Origin: Takakia lepidozioides
Taxonomy: Eukaryota; Streptophyta; Takakiopsida; Takakiales; Takakiaceae
Assembly (NCBI GenBank): GCA_030704615.1
Contig: CM060734.1
Coordinates: forward strand, 11,656,001-11,720,000
Direction of reading: 5' to 3'
DNA: 64,000 nt
Shown here: one piece after another, positions 55,278 to 64,000 of the stretch
How positions within the stretch are numbered: the stretch's first letter is position 1
How the letters are laid out: each line of letters begins with the position of its first letter
Notes under the pieces: generated by a model
What the model was told of the DNA's origin: nothing
What the model saw: the letters and a program-made list of their open reading frames with translations, nothing else
Databases searched by the model: none
Made by a program: the position numbers and the translations under genes

Positions 55278-58200
55278 ATTTGAAATGTGTCATCAGCAAT
55301 AAGGACCTCTTTGTGGACAATATGTTACGGGTTTAACTGAGGGATTCCTGTTTGGATTGCTAAGTTCTGTGCCAATGCTATTGTATGTATTTTTGCTAGG
55401 TGACTTCAATGCCCGCGCGGGTAAGGGTCTACAGCACGATGATGGTTTCCATTCTAAATAAAGGACTTGATTGACAACCTGTTGGGTGAAGCAGAGTCTT
55501 AGGCTAATTATTGGTCAATCTGAAATGCAAGAGTGAACACTTCATGCACATAGCAATTAGACCTCATGCATATAACAACCATGGACCCTGTGCATAACAG
55601 AAGGTAACAAAGACTACTTTTGTGAGAGGCTCACTTCAGTGTGCTGACCCTGCTTCACCATTATCTGATTGAAATGGCATGCCAATGAATGCCATGGAAT
55701 TCCCAATTCAGCTGTGATCCAATGCCTTTGAGTTGGATGAAATTAAAGAATACCAAAACTGGTCTACAAGCACTTTGCAAACCGGAACTTCGCTCTTGTG
55801 ATCGACAGTTCTAAAGTAAGCTTGGGATTGTTGATTGACGTAAAGGCTGCACAAACATTGATTCTTTACTGGTATGTGTTGCTACTGCAAACTGGATGTA
55901 TTGAGGTGGAAATTGATAGTCCTTGTAATCGATCTGTCATAACTTCCCTCACATTATCTGGCTACGTTTTTGCGGATTCAATATGTTTTCCCTTGTGCAA
56001 ACTATTGTAAGTGTTTTTGGATTAAACCATATGAAACACATCTGAAAACAGTTGGGTTTCAGTGACATGTGTGACTTCCAACTACTGATCAAGGCAAATG
56101 AAGGCGTTCATCTTGTTTGACCAAGAGCGTGTTTGCATTGTGATAAGTATGGTTGTTATATATTGGTTATGTATCCACCTGAGCTAGAAAGCACACTGCT
56201 AATGGCTGTAGGTCTTGCTGTGGGCTTCAACTGCCCAAAATCAAAGATTGGTGTTGGAACCAGAGACATTCACAGACAAAGAAGCTTTGCACCGAGGATA
56301 GTTAAAGAAAGATTTCCGAGAAAGAAACTAGAACCCTTTCAGCCGATCTAGTCATGAAGCTCAACGTCAAAGAGGAATTGGCAAACTTCAAAACTGCGTC
56401 TGTCCATGGTTTTCTTCAGCTCGCTGTTTCGTCTCTCAGGCTTTTAAGTAGTTTTGGTCCGGTGAGCTTCATTTAGTTTAGGGTTTACTTTGTTTCTTGT
56501 AGTTTTAGTTTCTGTAGTTCACTAGTTTCCATGTCACTGTGAAATGGTTAACCCAAAACAAGTCCATTCCACATGTAGAAAAAAAGAAAAATCAATGAAA
56601 GGCACAATGTAAACTAGTACACAAAACTAACCAAAAGTAACCAACCTCTATAAACTAACTAACCAACCACCCTATACTACCCAAGTACACAAAACTTCCT
56701 TCACCTTCCTTTTCTACACATTCTGACATTTTCCATCAACTGGTCACTTTTCGTTTTAGCTATTAGAGTACACAAACGTCTTTACAATGTGCACAAATGT
56801 CCACGCTATGTACACAATTGTCCATACCATGTCCATACCATGATACAAAGCGGAGCTAAACTTATGAAATAGCATTGATATCAATTTTTTTCAGTGCGAT
56901 TTTTTGGCGCATGCTAAAGGACCCTATATAGATTGTGCATGGAAAGTTTCACGTTCCAAAAAATTCCTAGTTGGCCAAAAACCATGTCATTGCCCTGTAC
57001 ATGATCTGTAGAGGTAAACACTGCCAATTGGCCTTGATACAATTTTTTTTTCACTCTGTTATCGATTCCCAAGCTTCCTAACAACATGCACATTGTTCAT
57101 GCAAAGCGGCGTGTTAAAATAAATTCATATACAAGAGGTTCCACATGTGGTCACATCATTTGCACTTCAAACCTTAAGATCACTTCAACTACATGCTCTA
57201 CTTATGTAGATTGGTACAAATGAGCAAAGAACACACTTTTTGGAGGCACTATTTTTTTTTCTCCCAATCCTTTGCAGAGTTGTAGTACCATGTGTGTGTA
57301 TCTTCACAAAACAAATTTCAGCCAAAAAACAAATCATACCAGGGAGAAAACTGCAACCCTAGCCCTCAAACCCCAAACCCTAGAGACCCTAAATTAATAA
57401 AAAATTCATTTACAAATATTATAACTAATATTTGCAAGCACATGCTATGGACAAAAAGTGAACGGGTAGGGACTGTACTGGTGTATGCATGGACATTTAT
57501 GTACATAGTATGGACATATTTGTACTCTGTTTTGTAAACAAGTATGGACATTTGTGTAGTCTGTTTTGGTGAGAAAAGTATGGGAACTCCAAAATGGATC
57601 AATGTACACTGCACGGAAGGTGAAGGAACTTTTGTGTACTTGGTAGTTTCTTGGGGGTTGGCTTTTTATGCTGTTTTCAAAAAAAAAAAATGCAGATGTA
57701 GTAGGAGTCCTCCATATCCTCCATATCACCATAGGAGTCTGAAGAGGTTTCTGAAAGAAACCAAGACAAAACAGCCTTACTAAGTAAGGCACCATCATCT
57801 ATCTCCTAAGTCACATTTCAGTTTCAGATTTTCCTTCCACTCTTGGGTGATTCGGGTGGGTGGTGGGGTTTGTTTAGAATACCCTTTCCTCACCATGTTC
57901 ATTTGTGCACTGTTAGCTCTGCAAGTGTACTTACTACCACATGGACAGATTCAGAGATACTCAACCTTTGAGAATCACAGGACAAAAGCGTCAATACCCT
58001 TTCAGCAGCATTGAAGCGTAGGAAAAAATGTGCTAAAATCTCAGCTGCAATCAGACTATGTTTACTGCTATATACCTCTATAGCTGCAGTCAGACTATGT
58101 TTACTGTGCATGCCTTGTGGGCCTCATGACTACATTAGGTGTTACAGGGGCTCCCATGTGCCAGGTGAACCTGCCTCCAGCACTGCTATAGCCCAAGGAT

Positions 58201-58740
58201 GGACCATCTTATCTGCCATGAGAGAACCCAGGATACAATTACAAAAGCCATTAGCTGCTATGTCCGCTTGCTACATGCGCCAAATGCAATATAGGATACT
58301 GATTGTTCTCCACTAAGACCAGATACATTGCTGGAGGTCACAACATCGCCACCATATGCACAGGAATCTGGCCCCTCCCAACCATACAAATAGCTACAGT
58401 GGCAAACACAAGTCAGACTTACCCTGATATCCCCCCCATAGTTGCATACGTCACAGAGCTACTCTTAGCTTGGGGGCAGGCCAGCAGATGGGAACCACAC
58501 CAATTATCCACGGTAAGCAGCGATCACCTGTTATCGAAACCAGCACCATCATGAGCTGAATTCTCACATGAATCCAAGGGACATAGCCCCCACATTTATT
58601 AACAACCATAAAGTACATCAACTCATGATCATACTGAACTCAACTCTGACCTTCCCAATCAGCTGCTCTACCTCTAAATATATTAGAAAGCTGACAGCGT
58701 ATGCTAGGCTCAGCCACTATCAGAACCAGCCACTATCAGA
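55278..58740. other. Long non-coding stretch
   Basis: No gene is recognised. A 72-codon open frame at 56133-56351 (LLMAVGLAVGFNCPKSKIGVG) looks protein-like, but I cannot name it and no partner exon is evident. The 56500-57300 part is A/T-rich with CACAAATGTCCA phrases. A poly-A run lies at 57679-57690. GCAGTCAGACTATGTTTACTG is repeated in tandem near 58040-58110. Confidence 0.4.
57460..57620. repeat. Short TATGGACATTTGTGTA repeats
   Basis: GTATGGACATTTGTGT-like phrases recur three to four times. Related GGACAT/ATGTGTACTT phrases recur at 62780-63180, in units of about 90 bases. Confidence 0.5.
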
Positions 58741-58753
58741 ACTAGTGATGATG

Positions 58754-60036
58754 TCACCATGCATCTCTTTGCCCTTTTCCAGGGCTGCCAGGCTTGCACA
58801 AACATTGCAAACACACAAACGTGATCTGGTTACACTTCACCCCTTCCCCCATCATTTGCTCGTAGGTCTCCAAGGCCTCCATCTCGCGCCCCTGCTGTGC
58901 ATATCCTGCAAGCATGGCATTCCATGACACCATATCTTGTTCAGCCATACTGTCGAACACTCCCTTTGCATCCTCGATGCACCCACATTTTACATACATG
59001 TCCACCAGGGTATTGTTCAGAATGACATCGGGTACAATCCAGCTCTGACAATGTCACCATGGACCTCTTTGCCCTTTTCCAGGGCTGCCAGGCTTGCACA
59101 TGCATTGCAAATGCACACAAACGTGATGTGGTTGGGCTTCACCCCTTCCCCCATCATTTGATCATAGGTCTCCAAAGCCTCCATACCAAGTCCCTGTGTG
59201 CATACCCTGGGAGCATCGCGTTCCACGACACCACATCTCGTTCAGCCATAGTGTTGAAAACTCCCTTCGCATCCTTAATGCACCCACATTTTGCATACAT
59301 GTCCACCAGGGCAGTGTTCAGAATGACATAAGGTACAATTCCAGCTTTGACGATGTCACCATGGACCTCTTTCCCCTTTTCCAGAGCTCCCCTGCTTCCA
59401 CACGCATTGCAAACACAAACAAATGTGATGTGGTTGGGCTTCACCCCTTTGCGCAACATTTGCTCATAGGTCTCCAAAAGCATTCCTACCACACCCATGC
59501 TTGGTAAATCCTGCCAACAATATATTCCACATGATCAAAGATCATTGAGGCATTCTGTTGAACACTTGGTGAGCATCCATGATGCTCCCACACTTAACAT
59601 ACACGTTGACAAGGGTGTTGAGTAGAAAAACATTTGGTGTGAATCCACTTTAGATAATGTGAGTGTGCACCTGCTTTCCAGCTTCCAGACCTTTCATCTT
59701 GATGCACTTGAGCAAGAGACAGACATACGTACCTGAATCTGCTGAAATGCCTCCTTGGTTTAAAGTCTGTAGAGCCTCTGTCAGTCTGCCTGCCTCACAA
59801 AGCATCTTCACATGCCCAGAAGTGCCAGAAGAGGCATTGTGGACTCCCTCTCTTGATCCTCTTTCAGAAGCTGTGGTCATGGTTGTGCCTGATTTACCAA
59901 CTGTGCCGCTGCAGCTGCTGCCTTTAGTTGACCATCTACCCATGCATGTAGGTTTCTTGTAGCTATTGATCCACAGGGAATCATAGGTAATCTTGTGCTT
60001 GAAATCTAGCCCTCTTGGATGAATCTGGGCCCACAC
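58754..60036 (-). pseudogene. PPR protein (PLS class), decayed, reversed copy
   Basis: Read from 60036 downwards: leader TYDSLWINSYKKPTCMGRW, first repeat RLTEALQTLNQGGIS, YVCLLLKCIKMKGLEAGKQV, then NTLVNVYVKCGSIMDA-like, GVKPNHITFVCVCNAC and [20 protein letters not shown] repeats in several frames, and ERDVVSWNAMLPGYAH. Stops or shifts occur at each unit. It includes three near-copies of the same KGKEVHGDIV-type repeat block (near 59370, 59080 and 58790), so internal tandem duplication has happened. It shares ancestry with the + strand fragments at 49391-50940. Confidence 0.8.
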
Positions 60037-60239
60037 TGTATCCCTGCACCTTCAGCTATCCAGGCACGAGGCTGGTGAAGCTGTTGCCCGATGCTAGTAG
60101 CCCCTGTAAATGACCTCTTTGTCAACAACAGCCTATACTTTATATTGCAACCTGGATCATTCACCACAAGGTCTTCCCTTTCCCAATTCCAGCTAGACAC
60201 CTGCTACCGTAATATCTCATCTCCGCTTTCAGTTAAGCA

Positions 60240-60970
60240 CTTGCCCTTCCATCAGAACATATAGTCAAGCTTGCAAGAGAAGAAGTAGAGAAACAGACCT
60301 TTTTAAAGCGCTTGAAGTTTGGGCCCAATTTATCTATTTGGGGGCTTGATGCAGTTCCCTCCTTCACGGCAATCACACTGCTGTAGACAATGTCTGCCTT
60401 AACTATTTCACTAACATCTTCAGCAAGGTTGCTTGCCTCTTGCTTGATGCCAGCCTGGGGGGTTGACATTGTCAGAAAGTGCCCCTCCCCTCCAGCAAAT
60501 GGCCTAAGATCTTGTGACCTTGTCAATCCTTCCCTGGACTGCTCTTGCTTTCTCACAGCTGCACCTCTCGCTGTGTTTCTGCCTGACATTTGACTACTCT
60601 CCAAAGAACCGGGTGAAGAGAGATGACCAGTAATAGATTGCCTGGAGGCTTGCTGTTGCAAAGGGGCTGGCGTAACTACAGCAACTTCTTGTGCTGGCTC
60701 AATGTGGAGTTCAGCTGCATTAACCATCTTCACCAGCATATGCAACTCATTGTTGGTGAGAATTGGAGCTCTGTCTGCATGCCCACAGAGCACATGCCCA
60801 ATGGATCTCTCTCTCACAAAAATTACGGTTCCAACCAGCCCTACCTTTGGAGGGTCCATGGCGGCAGTATCATGAAGGTCTTCAGCATCCGTTTCCTCCA
60901 TGGTTTCATCCGTACATGCACTGGCCACAGGACCTGCTTGCAAGGCCATGCTCATGTAAAAAGTTTCCAA
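60240..60970 (-). pseudogene. NBS1-like C-terminal exon (truncated gene)
   Basis: A clean 220-codon frame ends in DIVYSSVIAVKEG...GPNFKRFKK and is followed directly by a GT splice donor (exon end 60299). ADIVYS plus NFKRFKK resembles the C-terminal region of plant NBS1, the MRE11-RAD50 partner in double-strand-break repair, where this basic motif precedes the MRE11/ATM-binding tail. The upstream FHA and BRCT domains would lie at higher coordinates and were not found. The next exon in the 3' direction is not evident, because PPR debris begins 200 bases on. It could be a living gene with long introns. Assignment rests on a short motif. Confidence 0.4.
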
Positions 60971-61018
60971 GTCTATAGTTCAAAGAACCACAAAGAAAAG
61001 CTGATGTGGCCAGCTTGA

Positions 61019-61929
61019 CCAACCACGAGGCACAAGGCGCTAGTCAGGCGTGTGAATTAATGCTTCAGGGGACTCAAAAGAGTACTGACATACTGGCAGG
61101 AAGTTGCAATGCCACCACATCAAAGTGGCCTGTAAACACTGCCACCACAACCTTCTCAAATCTGGTTTCCTACATATCTCACTGCTTAATACTACCTAAC
61201 CCACAGCTGCAATTAATCCATCATATCCTGCCAAACCACCCTCACAGCAACTGCCTCTATTGCCAATACCCTGTAGATTTATGGACCCTAAATAAAGGGG
61301 CTCAAGCTAGACTCAAAGGATATCAGATCCCTAAGTAACCCGAATGCTGTCACCAATTCTTTGACGTCACGTTGCTGCTGCTTGATGGAATGCATGCCTG
61401 TAATGATTGGTTGTTAGGTCTTATCTCCGATTGTGTCTGCACTGTTATTCTCCTCTTCTATATGGGGGCAATATAGAAGTGGAGAAAAGCAGTCCAGACT
61501 CAATGTCAGATTGAGTGTGGACTGCTATTAAGCCTGACTCAAGCTGATGAACCCTGCACCCACCCAGTTATACCAGCACACAAGACAACATGAACCCAAA
61601 TGCCACTCATGACACGAGAGTGCAGGGGTGCAATCTTCTAAGCTACAGGCAAAAGAAAACAAATACAAGGCATACCTGGGCAATCAAACAGTTCGACGAT
61701 CATGGACAACAGGTAAGCAGATGAAAAGCAAGGCACCAATCACCAAAGAGAGGTGATCCAAAACATTTGCTAGCCACAGCCATGTGCCCAACACCCTGCA
61801 TATGTTTTGAAAACATCACGCATAGGTACAAACTAGATGCTGGTCTTTCAAAGTACTATTTAGTAATGGTGACAGGCCCCACAGCATGCCCCCAGAAGAC
61901 AGACCAAATAGGATACTCTGAACCAGGCC
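61019..61929. other. Intergenic or intronic, no gene recognised
   Basis: No coding signal that I can support. It may be intron of the NBS1-like gene on the minus strand. Confidence 0.35.
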
Positions 61930-62590
61930 ATGAGCACTCGTGAGAATTATGTACCGCGTAGCTTGAGCAAAATTTTGCATTGCAATGAATCAATTACAAC
62001 GGTGAAATTGATAGTCAATCAACTACTGCGTAAAATGAACTACTGCTGTAATGTATGGTCAGTAGATTTGCCACCGACTCCGCGAGAGCAACTGACATAT
62101 GACCTGAGTCCTGGTAGTACTAGTGGTAGTGAAGATGAAGGTGACCAGGGCAGTGAGATGGAGACTCGGGTCAAAGTGATGATGAGCATGGGCTCAGTGC
62201 CAGAGGTGAGTTGGCAGAATCATCATCTTTTAAGAAGAAGAAAAAGATGATTTCTGTGGAGCGTGATGAACATGAGCAGGAACCACAAGCCAAAAAATCT
62301 AAATCTGCATCAAAGGAGCATGATATTGTGAAAGAGCCAAGGAAGTCTAAGGTGGGACGACAGCCAGGTTCACCATCAAAGAAAGGCCACAAAAAGAAGA
62401 AACCTGTTGCTGACAGGGTGTCTATTGCGAAGACAACCCGTGCTGCTCATCTGGCAGAGGGTGGCTTGCTGCAGTGGACAATCATGTTTTGTTTCCCATC
62501 ATCATCACTCCTCCCAGGTTTAATCTCCACTTCCCTCTTCCGTTTCATTTTGCGTGGGCTACTGTATTCAACATCAGGTGAAGGAACCTC
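61930..62590 (+). other. Exon-like lysine-rich coding stretch, unidentified
   Basis: The frame 61930-62205 contains LPPTPREQLTYDLSPG and an acidic DEGDQGSEME tract, and has a GTGAG donor-like site at 62204. The frame 62211-62470 continues with KKKKK, EPQAKKSKSASK and KKGHKKKK basic blocks. The order acidic then lysine-rich suggests a nuclear protein. I do not recognise the family. Confidence 0.35.
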
Positions 62591-62769
62591 ATGACACGGG
62601 TTACGGTGAAATTGTCTGCTAGCAATACTCGGAGTAACATCAAAGCTGGAGTTAAGAGTAGTAGCATCATGATTTGAGTTCAGGGTACTTGCTGGTATGT
62701 AGGTGCTGCCAGCTTTGAGGGCGCCAGGGTTTGTTCCCGAGAAAGAAATAGAAGCTTGTCCAATGTAAT

Positions 62770-63180
62770 ATATGTACTTGAAAGGATTCACATGTAGGTC
62801 TAGTGGACTCCCCACATGCTGTATGGACATTGACAGTACTGGCATGGGCATTTTGTGTAGTCCATTGGAAAACAAAAAGAGGGAAGGGACTTTACTATGA
62901 ATGGATGGAAATTCATACCACTGGGCATGGAAATATGTGTACTTCAGGAGAGACCAAGTGAAATGCATGGACTCTACTATGTGTCAATGGACATTCAGTG
63001 CACTTGGCATGGAGACTTGTGTACATCAACAGCTCTGAAATGGAGGGAAGGGACTCTGCTATGATGGAAATTGAAAGCATTGGCCAAGGCAATATGTGTA
63101 CTTCAAGAGAGAGTGTATGAAGGGAAGGGACTGTACAATGTAGAGTCATACAGTCATTGTACAAAGGCAGTGAAACTGAC
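62770..63180. repeat. Degenerate tandem repeat, about 90-bp unit
   Basis: Units contain AAGGGACTYTRCTATG, TGGAAATT, TTGGCATGG and ATGTGTACTTCA phrases, repeated four to five times with much divergence. No gene. Confidence 0.55.
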
Positions 63181-63367
63181 AATATATGTAAGATGTGAAA
63201 CCCCTAAAATCGAGAAGAGCTTACAGAAGTCAAAGAATGTAAAGGGAGAGATTCACCTTCGGCAGGTTTACTCTGAAAGTGGTTCATGCGAAGGTGAGGG
63301 CGATCTCCTATGGAAGCAGCCAGTAGATAGGCCAACACACTCCCACCAACTGCCATGCATCTCCTCT

Positions 63368-63700
63368 TCACAAAAAACGCTGGATACATTTCGTGGAGGT
63401 ACTGAAGTGGGTGTGTGCGCACCAAGGGTGGTAAATATGCTTGCAGCTTGCAATGAACCCTGCCCACTGTGGCTTAAATCCCATCCCATAGAAAGGGCAG
63501 TTAGCAACCCACAAACAAGTCTGAACTTCAGCTTCATTACCTTCAATGGCCGTTGATGGGAGAGGTATGCTCAGGTTAGAGTTAATGATCCCCTTCTGCA
63601 CCTTTTTTATGACAGCTAAAGCCGCTTCGTGGTGTCGTTGAGCAAATGAAAGATTTTCCTCGATTCTAAACAATCTACGACCCACATCATATGCTGACTT
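63368..63700 (-). other. Cys/His-rich exon-like stretch, unidentified
   Basis: The minus-strand frame reads GRRLFRIEENLSFAQRHHEAAL, then ANCPFYGMGFKPQWAGFIASC and KHIYHPWCAHTHFSTSTKC. The C...C...HxYHPWC...C arrangement looks like a RING- or PHD-related zinc-binding fold. I recognise the pattern from unnamed plant repeat proteins only. A stop follows the last residues at 63368. Confidence 0.4.
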
Positions 63701-63717
63701 ACTGACACGTTCGTGCT

Positions 63718-63874
63718 CTAGGTTGCCCTCACTTGCAAGGCCCTGGAAGGTCTCAACAACACTCTTGTGAGAGCCGCTACAGACCCTGCTATGGGTCAGG
63801 GTTTATTCACGGTCAATGATATTGTGGTTCCTCCTCGCAGAGTCACCATGACACCACCAGAACGACGGAAGTGA
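63718..63874 (+). other. Possible short exon, unidentified
   Basis: After an AG acceptor-like site (CTCTAG, 63716-63721) the frame LTCKALEGLNNTLVRAAT...VNDIVVPPRRVTM ends at a TGA near 63871. It reads like protein but has no family I know. It could equally be chance. Confidence 0.25.
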
Positions 63875-64000
63875 GAGCAAATGTACACCCTAAAGCTCAA
63901 CTTTTAGAAATTTTCTCGTTTGCTCAAGGTTCGCACGCTACATGTAGGTTTCTCAGATTTCGCTTCCATTTCACAATCGACACCATCATCTCCAATACTC

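Overview
The window looks like nuclear DNA from a land plant, most likely a non-seed plant such as a fern, lycophyte or bryophyte. Three observations point there: two intact intron-containing genes of plant type, pentatricopeptide (PPR) relics of the PLS class, and a dense mass of decayed transposons. The exact lineage cannot be fixed by eye. About 80% of the window is mobile-element debris.

Region by region. 1-13537: a Ty3/gypsy retrotransposon ('element 1') in the order gag, zinc knuckles, protease, cytosine-5 DNA methyltransferase, RT, RNase H, integrase, PHD finger. It is split by a second, chromodomain-bearing gypsy element ('element 2', 5734-11251, with its 5' LTR, tRNA primer site and polypurine tract). 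13538-15874: intergenic, with a fold-back inverted repeat. 15875-19057: an intact six-exon CCDC25-like gene. 20443-29860: a Mutator-like (MULE) transposase on the + strand facing a Ulp1/C48 SUMO-protease-like gene on the - strand, both broken, with a CAGAC/GTCTG motif peppered through introns and coding DNA. 29861-33554: a second, 5'-truncated copy of element 1. 33960-35000: a second, reversed fragment of the same MULE. 36110-37748: an intact five-exon peroxisomal serine-glyoxylate aminotransferase gene (AGT1). 38780-44500: LINE, hAT and SINE fragments, a solo LTR of element 2 with a clean 5-bp target duplication, and a small inverted-repeat element. 44900-50940 and 58754-60036: PPR-gene fragments in both orientations, one directly abutting an element 1 LTR. 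52289-54422: a different MULE with a SWIM finger. 54540-55277: an unclassified transposase-like gene. 60240-64000: an NBS1-like exon and unassigned exon-like stretches.

Only CCDC25 and AGT1 look functional. The most notable object is element 1, a retrotransposon that carries its own DNA methyltransferase and ends its integrase in a PHD finger. Together with the chromodomain element nested in it and the SUMO-protease MULE next door, the window holds three different transposon strategies that plausibly engage host chromatin or its modification.
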